Shown: positions 43,385-56,580, counted from the first letter of the stretch. The stretch: DNA of 64,000 bases from Okapia johnstoni (GCA_024291935.2 CM044305.1:90264397-90328396), one strand, 5' to 3'. A program made the numbers and translations. The notes: generated by a model from the letters alone, not told the origin.

Positions 43385-45562
43385 CTCTACAACTTAAGAT
43401 TGAAAATTGCACTTTTGGCTCTTGGAAGCCAAATATTTCCATTATCTGTTCATTTCACTCAAGTGGAATAGCTCATTCTCTAGCGATGCCCAATAAATAG
43501 GACATCAAAACTGCCTTAGTAGGATTCTTATACCAAGTTCATCTCGTGTGATTTGTTTGTGGGATATAATATACTTGAAATCTGAAATGAGAGTCATGAT
43601 CTTGACCAACAGTGGAGGCAACTTTTGTCATTAAGCTAGCAACTGCCACAACTGGAGCCCAGCCTGATGCAGCAATCAGAATAGAGGCAAGAAAGTTTTC
43701 CTTCAAACAGATCCCAGTGGAGACAGCAGGATGTATCCACTATTAGCAGTGATTCTCTCCATCTCTGTCTAGGCAAGTAGAACCAATAGCCCTGGAATAG
43801 CGCTTGGAGTAAATGGATTTTGCCAAGCAACAATCTAGTCACCCTTGGTTTTTTTCCCCCAGGCACCACAGAGATCAATACTTGTCTTTCTGCTGATGAG
43901 GCATTTGAAGATTCCATTTGCAGAGCAGTAGTGCTTAGCTAAACTCTCTTGCTAATCTGGGGCCAGATACAACTGTCTTTCTAGATCACACCAGTTCTCT
44001 ATTACGGAAGTCTGAGAGTACAAAAAAAGTAAAAAAGAAAAAGAGATGAAGCCTAGCCCTTCCTAATGATCACCAGCCTACCTGTCATGGGAAAGGAAAA
44101 CAACTTACATCAGGTAAGGGGAAAGGTCTCTGAATGGGGGAATAATCGTCCATTAGAAGCAACAGAGGCTCATTCATGAAGCTAGAAGTACTGAGAATGG
44201 GCTGGCTGATGGTGTGTGTCAATCCGGCCAGTCCAAAAGATCTCAAAAAACTAAAGCGATGTCATTTCTCACCAGATGAAATTAAATAGGAATAAATGTA
44301 AGGTTTTGAGGTGTGTCGACAAATCTACCTTCACAAGTACACAGAAGGAATATGGACACATGGCTCAGAGGAATCTCCAGTACAAGAATGCCATCAATAG
44401 AACTAACAGGATTTGGGGCTGCATTATTGAATTAAGGTAGAGGAGAGAGAGAAAGGAGATATCAGCACATGGAGAGTGTATCTGAAGGTGGTGAGGAGGG
44501 ATGCAGAAATACAGGAGCATATTTTTATCAGAGGGACTGAAAGGGAGAGAGGAAGAATCAAAGCTGTCTTATCAGAGGAATGGTTGTGCCACGCTTCATC
44601 CTAAGCCGTTCTCTTAGCCAAGTGAACTGACCACAGTGTGACTGAGAGAGAAGGGAACATCCCTCCCCTGTTAACTCAAAGGCATCCTCTCATTCTTCTG
44701 TTTCCTCTCTACTGCATTAGAGACCGCTTGAAAGAAGCCAAACCAGACTAGAAAGGGTGGCAGTGGGGCGTCACACACAAGGCCCTGAAAGGCTGGCCTA
44801 ACGCAGAACAATTCAATTTCTGTGTGATTCCAAGAAGCTGTGTGTGCTGTGCTAAGAAGCCCACTAGACAGGAGCAATTGGGAAGAACATTTCAACTTGA
44901 TGCATGGAATGGGTTCTGAGGGCCCTGTCTCTGAAAGCATCATGCATAGGCAAAGATGACAACTTGGTTGTAGAAGCAGCTGGTGCATCAGATGGGGGTG
45001 GGTGGGTGAAATAGATGACTTTTAAGAGCTCTTCCAGCCCTGAGATTCTCATAAGCATGTGAACAGAATGCTGCCAACAGTGTGCTCTTTTCAGAGCAGG
45101 CTGAGAAGGCAGTCCTCTGAAGCATGCATACTGAATATGCCTACCTTACCTGTTACCCAGCTTAACATGGGTTCAGAAAGATCACCTGCTCTTACTACCT
45201 TTAAGGAATGTGATCTGTCTGATAATCCAAAAATGAAGCACCAATGATCAGGGCCTCCAATCCGTCTCCCTCAGCACTACCTCGATGCCTGGAGATGTGT
45301 CCCTCTGTGGTAGCTGCCATGGCTGTGAGCCTGTCATAGGATGCTGTTTGGCATCAGCATATGTCCAACACCTGCTCAAATGGAAACACAAAGAAAATCA
45401 TTTTCCAGATCCTTTCTTCTCCAAGGAGGAGTGCCCTTTAGCATGCCTGGCCCTCTTCCACAGGGTGGGGGCTTCTACCTCCCTGGCACGTGGTTTCCAT
45501 GATGTTTGGCATACATTCACCTGGCAGTCACTGGGCCATTTTCATGGACATGTGCCACAAAC
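43385..45562. other. Unassigned 2.2-kb stretch
   Basis: No family or gene recognised. Several short frames have no domain. Confidence 0.5.
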
Positions 45563-45714
45563 TCTTTTTTTTTTTTTTTGTAATGGGATATATTCATTAA
45601 CAATGTTGTGATAGTTTCAGGTGAAGAGCAAAGGTATTTGGCCATACATATATATGTATCCATTCTCCCCCAAATTCCTCTCCCATCCAGGCTGCCACAT
45701 AACATTGAGCAGAG
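45563..45714 (-). mobile_element. L1 3' UTR fragment
   Basis: A T15 run (reversed poly-A), then GATAGTTTCAGGTGAAGAGC, GCCATACATATATATGTATC and GCCACATAACATTGAGCAGA as in ruminant L1 3' ends; short 5'-truncated insertion. Confidence 0.85.
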
Positions 45715-47059
45715 TTCTGCAATGGGCTTTTGGGAATGGAAAGTGGATGGGCTCTTCACTCCTGAAACATAGGTAAGAAGTCCAGGACAGACAGCTTGTA
45801 ACCACTCAACAGGTACCATCAAGAAAATTCTATGCCAACCCCAGAAGCCTCCTTATTGAAACCTGTAACTGAAAGCCAACAGCATTCAGGTATGAAGCCC
45901 TAAAGTGGTGGGAGAATGGAGGTTTCCAACTCTGGAAACAGCACCTTCTTAAATACCAACATCCCAGTAACTGCACAGGTCCGTCACAAGGAAACAGAAC
46001 GGCCAACTTTGATGAGAAAGATGCATGTTTACAGAGTCCTCTGTTCTTTCTAAATAATACAGATGTATGTAGCTGAATTTCACACTCTCAAATATGCTCA
46101 GGTTCCCTTATAGCTTATCTTAGAGGAGGGGAAAAAGAAATATCCTTGTCCTTGAGCTAGTCACACCAATAAAAAAAAGTGTCCATGGGAGGGGGAATCT
46201 TGGTAACTAGATAAAATTCAAAGGCACTGGTTTCAAGAGATCTTCTTTTTCCTTCTTCATTAAAGACTGATAAAGCTCAGCAAGCCATTGAAATAAAAAG
46301 CAAACAAAGATAAAAATCTCCTTTTACTGTCTGCTTTTCTCTCTGTTATAATTTGTAATAAATTCCTCCTGGTGACTTCTGATTGCAGAAATAATTTGTG
46401 CCTTTATGCCTCCAGGCAATACAGCATATTAACTCTCCAGCCCTCCCACTGACAATGCAAAGACACACTCAAAAACCAGGATGCAAGGAGCAGAAGGTAT
46501 TCCAACTACACATACTGTACAGCATGGCTTCCAAGGAGCCAGACAAAGAACTGGATATGGAAAAAATCAAGGTGGGAGGTTGCCAGACCAACACAACTGT
46601 CTTTTCAAATCAAAATCATTATAATCACGGAAGCCCACATTAGATCACAGGGTCAGACAATCATATCCACCTACAGGAAACACTGTACTGCGAATATTAG
46701 CACTGCAAAAACAATACTTTCCGGCATTCACCCGAAGCAGAACCCAAGTATTCAATAAAATAAAATATCTGGAAAAGGTAGAAATGTTCCAAGGGGGCAC
46801 ACTGCCTTTATAAATTACTCACTTGGTGGCACTATAAATGTCAACAGCTCTGTTTTATCTAATATATAAATAATAAGGTTTGATCCATATTTATTGTACC
46901 TACCTCCTGTCAACCAAGGATATTTTATTAACTAGCAAATGAACTTTGTATACACAACTACTGATCACAAATCAGAAAACTTTCAGTAATACATAGAAGC
47001 TAGGAAATAGCAGTGTTAAACCATCTAAATATTACAGACCGTTTGTCTTCCCCTTTGCA
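45715..47059. other. Unassigned sequence
   Basis: Nothing recognised. Confidence 0.5.
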
Positions 47060-47250
47060 GAGACTTTATAGAACCGGAAGGTGCTTTAGAAATCATTTAG
47101 TTCAACCCTCTTAATTTACAGAAAAAGATATCAAAAGTCCAGAGATGTGATTTCACCTGACCAAGGTTACACAGCATGTCCATGGAGAACCAAGTTAGGA
47201 CCCAGGTCAACCACCTCCTTGCAGAAAAGGAGGTGCTCTTCCTGAAACCA
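47060..47250 (-). mobile_element. MIR SINE
   Basis: TTTAGAAATCATTTAGTTCA, CTTAATTTACAGAAAAAGAT, GACCAAGGTTACACAGCATG; reversed MIR, diverged. Confidence 0.75.
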
Positions 47251-48484
47251 AAAGTCAAATTTCAGTGGAGTTTTGTGTTTGGGGAAAGATATGGTATATG
47301 ATTTTATAATATTCTCTCAAATTTCATAAATTTTAAAATATTTTTGTAAGACAAATCTCCATCTTCTTGAAGTCTATTTTCTAACCAATGTATTATTAAG
47401 TTAGAAATGACATACTCTGGTGAGTCAATTTTCCCCACTTTTTATTCTCTTTTAAAATTTTCCTCTGGCCAGAACTGTTCTCTGGCCACCAGATGAAGCT
47501 GCCAACATATTTTTACATTTCTCTTTTTCTAGGAAGCAAAGAGTCGGGAACACGATGGCAGACAGACAATGCAATATGCCCGTTCAAGTCAGGCAATCTG
47601 AATTCCACTTCATGTGGCATCTGAGGACTTCAATTTCTCCACCTCTAAAATGAAGCAGAGCACCCATCAATCAGTTCCTAACTACTGCAGGACCCAGTAT
47701 GTCTAATTTGGCTTACTTGCACCACTGCCAACTGGGGAGAAAGAAAGGGTTGGGGGGGGTGTTAGAGAAAGTCTGCAAGAGCACAGGTGGAAATCTATGC
47801 ATACATATGTATGGGCACAATGTGCTTTAAATATCAAGTCTAAAAACGTCCAAACAAGAAACGGCCAAGTTTCTCCATCTACACATACACTTCCACATCA
47901 CACACACACCAGCGTGTAAATGGAATACACCTGACTTAATCTCTCCCAAAAGGATGCTGGCTCAGTTGTATGTGCATAGCTAATTCTCAGGCACTGCATG
48001 TTGAAAATTGGTTTATTTCCCCCTCCGTTTTTCTTTTTTAAAAAACCAATTCAGTGCATATGATTACAGCTCTGCTACCAGTGTGACATTCTTTGCCATC
48101 TATTGTCCTCTTCCAACTCCACAATTGGACATCAATTTTTGGTAAAATGAGCCACAAATCTATGGAGAGGCTAGTATAAGAGCTATCAAATCTTTGTATA
48201 ATATTAACCATGTCCAGTGTATGCAATTCATGGAGGTGCTAAGATCTCCACTCATATCCAGAAACTAAGGTTATTTCCATATGATACTGAGGAGCACATT
48301 TCAAACCATGGGGAAGGGAGAAGAGAGACAAAATTTTGTTCTAATCAAATTTCTCACTTCTAACTCTATGCAGGTATACCAAAAATGCAATCCAGAGACT
48401 CCAAAATCAATGTTAGAAATAAACACCCTCCTTGATATCTTTTCTCTACAGACACACCTTGCAATGTCCCCTTAAAAAAAAAAA
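47251..48484. other. Unassigned sequence
   Basis: Nothing recognised apart from GGTTGGGGGGGGTG at about 47748. Confidence 0.5.
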
Positions 48485-48555
48485 AGTTAGCAACACCATA
48501 AAGCAATCGCCCTTCAAATAAAATAAATTTAAAAAAATTAAAAATAAATTTTAAA
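48485..48555 (+). mobile_element. Short L1 3' terminus
   Basis: ATAAAGCAATCGCCCTTCAA then AAATAAAATAAATTT resembles the last bases of ruminant L1 plus its A-rich tail. Confidence 0.5.
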
Positions 48556-48559
48556 GTCA

Positions 48560-48730
48560 GTGTCAGAAAGATCACCATCTCTGGCATCGGAAAGACCTGG
48601 GTTCAAGCCACTGTGTGAGTTTGGAAACATTACTTAACCTCTCAACTTCAGAGTTGTTGTGAGAATTAAATGAAACATTGCCTGGGAAGTATCGAATACA
48701 CAGTAAGAACTTAACTAATGTTACTGCCCT
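48560..48730 (+). mobile_element. MIR SINE, internally deleted
   Basis: GGAAAGACCTGGGTTCAAGC, TTACTTAACCTCTCAAC, GTTGTTGTGAGAATTAAATG, with the TCATCTGTAAAATGGG middle part missing. Confidence 0.75.
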
Positions 48731-50599
48731 CCTGTTGGAGATGACTAATGTGGGTGATGGAAACAATATCCATAACCAGGGACAATTAAATATCGCTTCA
48801 TAAATTGTCTGGTTTCACAGATCTATACTGTGAATTTTCTACAAGGGCAATACGGCCCACAAGGGGAAGAAAATTGATTCTTAGGAAGGGTGAATAAAAA
48901 TTGCAGATATTACAGTGCTTTGTGGTCCTTCATGATCCAATCCTGCCCTCCTCCTAGCCAAAATCTTACTCCTTAGTATTTAATTTCTATTGTTAGAGAT
49001 CAGTTAAATTGAATTTAACTCCCCACTTACAAGGACGATCACGAAAACAACGTTGAGAAACACTAATCTATGTCTTTTGCATTATTGAAAAGATACCCTC
49101 TGAGAAATTTTCATACTATTTCCCTGCACCAGCAGATTCCCAAACTGCAGCAGTGTCAGCAAGGGGTAGAAGTAACCAAAGAGGGGCTTTAACATTGTGT
49201 AGAATCACATAGGACATGGCCTGCTATTAATGTAAACCACAATACACTCCATTTATTAGGGTCCACCTTTATAAATCTTTGTATATCCCCCTCCCCAGCT
49301 TCAGATTTCCAGCCTTATTTCTAATCCATTTCAGAAAAACAATATCAATATGTTATTCACTTTCCTCTTCAGTTAAGATTTGGGGTAGGCAGCACAACAG
49401 CAAAACATTCTTGGAGCAGATGCAGATTCAATCTAAAGCATCATTCGTGCCTATCTGCACTGCTATCCACCCACAGAAATTCATCATATTTCCAAGGCTG
49501 ACCTCCTTACCATAAATCCATCCAGCTACCTCTAATGAATCTGCAAGTGTCAAAGTCTCCTCCTATTCTGTCATCAATTAATGAGCCTGGGGACCCATCC
49601 CAGTACAAGATTCAGATTATGGCCCTATACTTACCCAGAGCCATTCTATAAAATGTATAAATGGAAGCTATGGCCAGTTAATCCTTTATGTGTCAGGGTT
49701 CCGATGAAAGTGGGAAAGGGATTCCAAATGGGAGGCCAACACACAGCCGAAAGCCCCAGGCTCTCCCGACTGTTGGAGATCTTCCCTGCCATCCTGAAGA
49801 CACTAGGTAACTTCAAATCAAGATTTATTTAGCCTTTCATTTAGAGCCCAGCTGCTGATAATTTGTAGTCCTGGGTGACAGCATGAGCATGGGTAATTGA
49901 AACCCACAATCTCCCAACACACCATAGCCAAGAGTGTCAGCTCTTTCCTCCTTTAACTATTTCACTTGCAAGAGCTGTAAGATACAAAGCAAAACTGTTT
50001 CCATCCATCCTCCCCTCTGCAATCCTACAGACTGAATCTGGAGCTTATACAGAGAAATGGTAGGCATGCAGACAGCAGGAAACAAAATGAGGCAGAATAT
50101 TCCCCAACAAGGATAATCAGACTGCAAATAATCAAGAATTAGGCCCACTGTTTCCCCCAAACACCAAGTCTTCTGACGTGTTACATTGTGATTGTGAGTT
50201 GTGCCCTAGGGGTAAGGCATTATGAGCCTTGGACTGGGACTGGGAGAGGCTTGAAACAGGAGCTCAAGAGCTACTGATGGACAAATACCCACAAACCATA
50301 CAACTACACTCCACTTGCGGAAAGAGGACCAGCAGCCTGGTTCAACAGCATTTTGGCATCTGTGCAATTCTCACAGCTTTCATTCCATCACTAGTCACAA
50401 CACTATTCTTTGCTGAGATTCTTTTTAAGACTGCCATTGTCCTAACATCTATCTTTTAATAGATGGATATCTTGTCTGAGGAGACTCAAACTTAATTACT
50501 TCTCATCTATCTTAAAGGCTTTTGGTACTAACCTATTAATGTCAATGTGAGTGAAAGAGCAAAAAGTAGTTGCAATGGCCAAGTGCTGTGGAAAAAGAA
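48731..50599. other. Unassigned, with a small L2-like patch
   Basis: GTGGTCCTTCATGATCCAAT at about 48922 resembles L2. Otherwise unrecognised. Confidence 0.5.
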
Positions 50600-50740
50600 A
50601 ATCTGGGCTTCCAGTCCCAGTTTCTATCTCTTAACAAATAGTGGACTCTTGAGTAAATCTATATCTTCACCTATGAAACTGAGAATCCCTGCTCCAATAG
50701 GCAAAATAAAATGAGATCAGTGCAAAAGCATTAACGTGTG
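50600..50740 (+). mobile_element. MIR-like fragment
   Basis: CTCTTGAGTAAATCTATATC, TTCACCTATGAAACTGAGAA and AATGAGATCAGTGCAAAAGC follow MIR order weakly. Confidence 0.4.
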
Positions 50741-50777
50741 TGTAACATTTCCAGACCCATGACTCTGTAAGTAAAAC

Positions 50778-50990
50778 TGCCACAGACTGAATGTTTTTGT
50801 CCCCTCGAAATTCCTACTGAAATCCAATCACCCATGTGATGGTATTCAGAGGTGGGGCCTTTGGGATGTGACGAGATCATGAGGGTGGAACCCTCATCAG
50901 TAGGATTAGTGCCCTCAAAAGAGACCCCAGAGAGCTCCCTCACCCCTTTTACCCTATGAAGACACAGAGGAAGGTGACCTTCTGTTGATG
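50778..50990 (+). mobile_element. MST-type (MaLR) LTR, 5' part
   Basis: TGCCACAGACTGAATG start, GTGATGGTATTCAGAGGTGG, GGCCTTTGGGATGTGACGAG, GACCCCAGAGAGCTCCC; it then breaks off after GACACAGAGGAAGGTGACC. Same family as the solo LTR at 58035. Confidence 0.85.
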
Positions 50991-51015
50991 TACTGAAATG
51001 AAACAACTGATTTTA

Positions 51016-51036
51016 ATAATAATAATAATAATAACA
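51016..51036. repeat. (AAT)n microsatellite
   Basis: About seven AAT units. Confidence 0.9.
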
Positions 51037-52571
51037 AGCAGTTCCCAGTGATTTATTAAATAGAAATTTGTGAAGTTGTTGGACTGGTCTCAACTCTCTT
51101 CTCCCAGGTGCCTCAAATTTACATGGTCCAAATGTTGAAATTCATCCCAGTTGCCATATGGAATTCATTTGAAGCAGTTTAAAGTGACTTTTACTATTCC
51201 TTGCTTAAGAAGCAAAGTGACTTTTTGAAATGAAGTATTTCCTTTTCATGTCAGGCAACTAATATGTGGTTCCCTAAGCTGGTCAGTGCTTTCCTTATCG
51301 CTAATTACAATGCTCATAGTGTCTTGGAAACAACAACCAAAGACAGGCCATTATTAGAGTTCTCATGTAAATTCAAACTTGACATGTGTGAAACTATGAA
51401 TCAAAAATAGAACCTTCATCTCCCTAGACCAAACCCATTAAAAAAATAAACCTGAATTAGTATATATTCCTGAAAGAATACATTTAGTTGCCTGACTTGG
51501 ACAATATGCTAATATAAATCTACCTTAGGATATTGAAACTGAAACTTAAATAATATGAAAATGGATTGCAAACACTATAAAAATCATATAGGAGTAAATG
51601 TATCTTATTTTCTTAAGACTTTTTAAAATAAATCACCTTTATTTTAGATTTTTCTTTCGGTGAAAACCAACAAAGAAGTTTCTTAAGAGCTAATTATTAG
51701 CAAACTAATATTAGCAAACTAATATTACTCCACAAAAGCTAACCACAATCTGCCGGTAGCCAGGCAAAAAGAAGATGTGACAACATTACACAAAGCATTG
51801 TGGGAAACTCATTATAAAAGAAAAACGATATCCCCAAAATAAACACTCAAGCTGCATCAAATCAGACACCAAATTATTTGGAAATGAAATTATCTTTGAG
51901 AGGATATTTACTATAAGCAGTCAAGATTTAAACAAATAAAATTATAAGAGAAAAAAGACCCAATTTTCTCCCGAGGATTGATCATGGTTAAACAAGCAAT
52001 CTCCTGCAGCTCAGGAATCCAAGGCTATAATTCTGGGAGCTGCTCTCAGGACAGAAGACTAAAGGAAGTGAAAAGAAGGCTGATGCTGTAATGGGAGAAC
52101 ATCCAAAGTAATATATGAAAAATGAAGTAAAAGTGCATTGTGAGCTGGGCACTAAAGGGGGAAATAAAATAGGGACTATCATTCAGCTAAAAAAATCTAC
52201 AACAGAAAAAATGAAAAGAATGATCTAGGCAAATCGAGCTACAGAAATACTCCAAGATGAGTCATTTTAAAAAGGGCATCCTTGTTATTTTCCTTCCACT
52301 ACTCAAGATTTTGAATTGTGGGAAAATAAAGACCTGAGCAAGAGAGCAAGTAAAGGTGGATAAGACAGCTGAAGAAAAAACAACAGGAAGGAAAGACGGA
52401 AATCTTTAGTGTACACAGGAGGGTACGCAGTCCCACAGACAGAAGCAGTTTGGTTGAGGCCACACACAGCTAGTAAAAGGCAGATCTGGACAAGAATAGA
52501 AAGCTCCATGAAGGTAGGGACTTTTGTCTGTTTTGTTCATTGCAACAATGACTGAAACCCCATAGATACTC
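51037..52571. other. Unassigned sequence
   Basis: No repeat family seen. A short tandem TATTAGCAAACTAA doublet lies at about 51697-51725. Confidence 0.5.
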
Positions 52572-52667
52572 CAAAAATATTTTTTTAAATTCTTAACTAT
52601 TTGATTATTTTATCTTTTAAAACTTTTTTATTTTGTATTGGGGTACAGTTGATCAAAAATATTTCTT
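52572..52667 (-). mobile_element. Very short L1 tail insertion with TSD
   Basis: About 67 bp of reversed L1 3' end (CTTTTTTATTTTGTATTGGG, GTACAGTTGAT) between direct repeats CAAAAATATTTTTT (52572) and CAAAAATATTTCTT (52654). Confidence 0.65.
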
Positions 52668-54135
52668 GAAGGGAGGGAGAGAAGTAAAAAAGAAAGAATG
52701 AATTCGGTTCAGCTCACAAAGCATGCATTACATGATGCCCTACTGGGAATTCCAAGAGAGTATATGGCATGGCACCCGGTGCCAGGAGTTTGTGGTCTAT
52801 TGGGGGAAAACAAAATGTACACATGAAAGGATGACTAAACTACCAAATGCTCTACCCTGAGAGCTAGATGATGGTGTGGATGTCAGCCCTGCATGGGGGT
52901 CAATGAATAGAAACCCAGCCATGAACCCAGTGGTCAGGGAATTCTTGATGGCGAAGCAAGCCTCACTTGTCACCACTAAAGACACCAATATGACTGGAGC
53001 TCCACACCTGTTGATTACCTAATGTTACAGTCTTGTTTAATAAGGCTAGTAATGACATCTCTTCCCAGTTTTCAAAGTGCATTCTGTCTGTGTTATCTCC
53101 TGCAGTCATCACAAAGCACTTGGTGGTGGGCCAGAATGGGGTGCTGATCTTCACTAACAAAAAAGAAAGAAGGCATATTCTCTGAAATGAGAAGTGAACT
53201 CAGCACTGTGTGTAATGGTACCTATCCATCTCCAGGAAGGTGAAAGTCTTAATGTGGATGTTTTTCGCCTATGTGAGGTGAGAAGATGCAAGATGGCCAC
53301 AGACGAGGTAAGAGAAGGGCATTGTTCCTTAGTGCAGTAGAGTCAAAGCACATCTGGAAATGTGGAGATAATGGGGAAAAGCAAGCACTTCCTCTAGTGG
53401 GTAAGCTGAGCCATTCTCTTACTTGCTCTCAAACAACTGATCTGGAGAGCAGGCACTCTCCTCCGGGGGCACTGGGGCCACCCCCCCGCACATACGGCAC
53501 CTCTATGTGGAAGCCTCAAAGATGCCCTTTCCAGGCATCCCTTCCTCCCTGTTCACGTGGCCCCATTCCAAAACCCAGAGCTCAGTGAGCAAAGCACGGG
53601 CTGCATTTCACCTCACTTCCTCAGTCAGGTGCCTTTGTACGATGAACAAATTCTACACCCAGACATGTCAGCCCTGGAAATAACCCATACTGTCTCTGAC
53701 CTGCTTTATTAGAAGGTGCTTCCTTTTACAGAACTGAAATCCACCTCCCATAGGGGTTTGTTGTGTTCTTTCTAGCCACATGGGAAAATATCCAATTCCC
53801 TCTTCCCAATAACAGCCTTTCAAACACATCCACTGGTTTTGTGCTCCTCCTCAATCAAGCCATCACCTGGAGCTATCGCCCTGGAAAGAAAACCAAACCA
53901 GCTCCAAAGCCACAGCAGAATCATGATGTCTTTGAAAACACACAGAGCTGCCATAAAGAGGTTTGAAATACCACCAAGAACTCTATACAGACAAGAATCA
54001 TGACAAATTCATCAGTGCTCTAAAGGAAGCAGTCAAAGTACGAAAGGTGGGAAAAAGCAGAAGTCACAAGTACGCACTAAAGGGCAGGGACTAGAACTGC
54101 TTAGGAAAAGGACAGAAAAGGTGAAGGTCACGGGA
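52668..54135. other. Unassigned sequence
   Basis: Nothing recognised; the frame 53286-53588 has no known domain. Confidence 0.5.
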
Positions 54136-54182
54136 AAGAAGGAAGGAAGGAGGGAAGGGATGGAGGGAGGGTAGGAAGGAAA
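54136..54182. repeat. (GGAA)n purine tract
   Basis: GAAGGAAGGAAGGAGGGAAG and following units. GGAA repeats can bind ETS factors; no evidence here. Confidence 0.9.
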
Positions 54183-54852
54183 CCACATACATGTCTGGTT
54201 GTCTGGCCTGGGTGTCAAGAGTTCACCAATGAAGGCAACTCACAAATCAAACCCAAAGCATCCCTATTAATTCTGTATTTACCATATTCATTGAAACAGT
54301 AACTCTGTCTAAGGCATCTTTGTGTGTGCAGCAGGGGGTAGTTTGTTGATTTTTTTTTCCCCTAAGGGAAATCCACATAGAATGTGGTCTGCAAAATCTG
54401 GCTTGAATGATGTTATCCTTGGTAATGGGCATATCTGAGCTTATGAATGGCATATTGTCAGTCTGTAGTTGATTTGTTTTATAGTGCTTCAGCTGGGCTT
54501 TTTCCAAGTCTACTGCATTTGGATTTTCTTCTGGTATTTCATGTTCATAATCTGTAGTTTAATTTGCCACAGCACATTCTACCAGATGGCCTCCTCTTTC
54601 ATTTCCATTACCTCTGCTGAGTCTGCCCACACAGTTCTTTGTACATACTTTCTCCTGCCAACCATCACAGAATAAATCTCTTTGCATAAAGCAGTATTTT
54701 CTTCTACTGACTGTGTTCCAATGACGGTCAGATGATTTCAATCACTCGTTGCTCATCTAAACAAGGAGTCTGAGGGCAAAGAGGGGAGAGGGGCAGCTTC
54801 CAATAAGCATCAGTGCTTGACAAATGTAATTCATGTCTGCAACTGTCTTTCG
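54183..54852. other. Unassigned sequence
   Basis: Nothing recognised. Confidence 0.5.
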
Positions 54853-55431
54853 TGTTTTCATTTCTATATTTTTCAGTTCAGTTCAGTCACTCAGTCGTGT
54901 CCGATTCTTTGCAACCCCATGAACCGCAGCACGCCAGGCCTCCCTGTCCATCTAGGACATGTGTTGAAAAAGGTCCATATAGTCAAAACTATGGTTTTAC
55001 CAGTAGTCATGTATGGATGTGAGAGTTGGACCATAAAGAAGGCTGACCACTGAAGTATTGATGCTTTCGAACTGTGGTGTTGGAGAAGACTCTTGAGAGT
55101 CCCTTCAGCTGTAAAGAGATCAAATCAGTCAATCCTAAAGGAAATCAATCCTGACTATTCATTGGAAGGACTGATGCTGAAGCTGAAACTCCAATACTTT
55201 GGCCACCTGATGCAAAGAGCTGACTCACTGGAAAAGACCCTGATGGTGAGAAAGATTGAAGGCAGGAGGAGAACAGAGCATCAGAGGATGAGGTGGTTGG
55301 ATGGCATCACTGACTTGATGGACATGAATTTGAGCAAACTTCAGGACATAGTTGAGGACAGAGGAGCCTGGCGGGTTACAGTCCATGGCATCACAAACAA
55401 TCAAAAATGAGTGAGTGATTGTTTTCATTTC
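54853..55431. mobile_element. Composite BovB insertion: outward-facing 3' tips within one 12-bp TSD
   Basis: Left part (54874-54952) is the BovB 3' tip in minus orientation (CAGTTCAGTTCAGTCACTC...CAGGCCTCCCTGTCCATC). The right part (about 54967-55419) is the BovB C-terminal region and 3' UTR in plus orientation (VVMYGCESWTIKKADH; WLDGITDLMDMNLSKL). The perfect direct repeat TGTTTTCATTTC at 54853-54864 and 55420-55431 encloses both, so they probably arrived as one event. 54865-54873 (TATATTTTT) is extra sequence at the left junction. Confidence 0.88.
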
Positions 55432-55509
55432 CCTGCGTTCCTTTGTAGTCCAGGTCCATATGCATGTATATCTTTGGACACAGGTGAAATATTACTTAAG
55501 AAAGTGCAA

Positions 55510-55714
55510 GTGTTATTCACTCAGTCATGTCCAACTCTTTGCGACTCCATGGACTGTAACCTGCCAGGCTTCTCTGTCCATGGGATTCTCCAGGTAAGAA
55601 TACTGGAGTGGGTTACCATTTGCTCCTCCAGGGGATCTTCCCAACTCAGGGATTGAACCCAGGTGTCCTGCATTGCCAGCAGATTCTTTACCGTCCAAGC
55701 CACCAGGGAAGCCC
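55510..55714 (-). mobile_element. Bov-tA SINE
   Basis: GTTATTCACTCAGTCATGTC to the tRNA-like head GGGATTGAACCCAGG and CCAAGCCACCAGGGAAGCCC. Confidence 0.94.
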
Positions 55715-55739
55715 TGCACCCAACTGTTTTTCATTTGCC

Positions 55740-56580
55740 ACTGTGACCATTTTCCACATTGCTACATAGTGGCCACAATTATAATTTTTAAAGCTGTATA
55801 ATATTCCATGGAGTATATGTATTATAATTTACTAAACCATCTCCACCAATGACTGGACATTTTCTATTGCTTCCCTTTCTCTCTTTATTAGGACTAATGC
55901 TATAATTTTTAATCTTCACAAATTCAATATGTAGACTTTTTTACTCACTTTAAAGATTTAGTGGTGGAAGTAGGTAAATTTTTCCTTAGGGGTTTTTCTT
56001 CAGATAAATTTTCAGGAGGGCATCATTAAGTCAGAGAGAATAAACATTTTGATGATTCTTGATTATTTTATCAAATTTGCTTTCTAAATCAGAATAACTT
56101 CAACTATCACAAGTAACATCATAAATACATCAGTTTTACCACCTTCTCTCCAACTCAAAGAATTATTTTCTTAAATTTTTGCAATTTCAAAAGATATAAG
56201 ATGCTGCCTTGTCATCACTTAACTAGTACCTCTTTGAAAAGCCCCATTTCAACTGCTCCCCATAAGTTTTATTCACTAGTTGCACCCCTTGATGTGTCGA
56301 CTGTCTGTTCATATTCTTTTCCATTAACTTACCTGAGTGTCTTAAGGTTTTTATTACTGAAAATCTAATTAGTACCTTTTTCTGTCTTAATTGTTGCATA
56401 TATTCCCCAAATCTGTTTTCCTTTTTATTCTAAGTATATTTTTATTATTCATAAGCCTTTCTGTAATTTGTTTCCTTCATGGTTTTTTCAGAACTTACCA
56501 CATAACAGATGGTTTCTTAAATGAATTTTCAGCTGTTTTTCCCCTGTGATTTTATTTTTTTAAATAAGTTATTCTTTAAT
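55740..56580 (-). mobile_element. Old L1M ORF2/3' fragment
   Basis: TATAATATTCCATGGAGTAT, CCAATGACTGGACATTTTC, and later blocks follow a reversed ancient L1. Very diverged, with no open frame of note. Confidence 0.65.

Noticed and set aside
54136..54182. GGAA repeats as an ETS enhancer
   Set aside because: Composition alone; no other binding sites or gene context seen.
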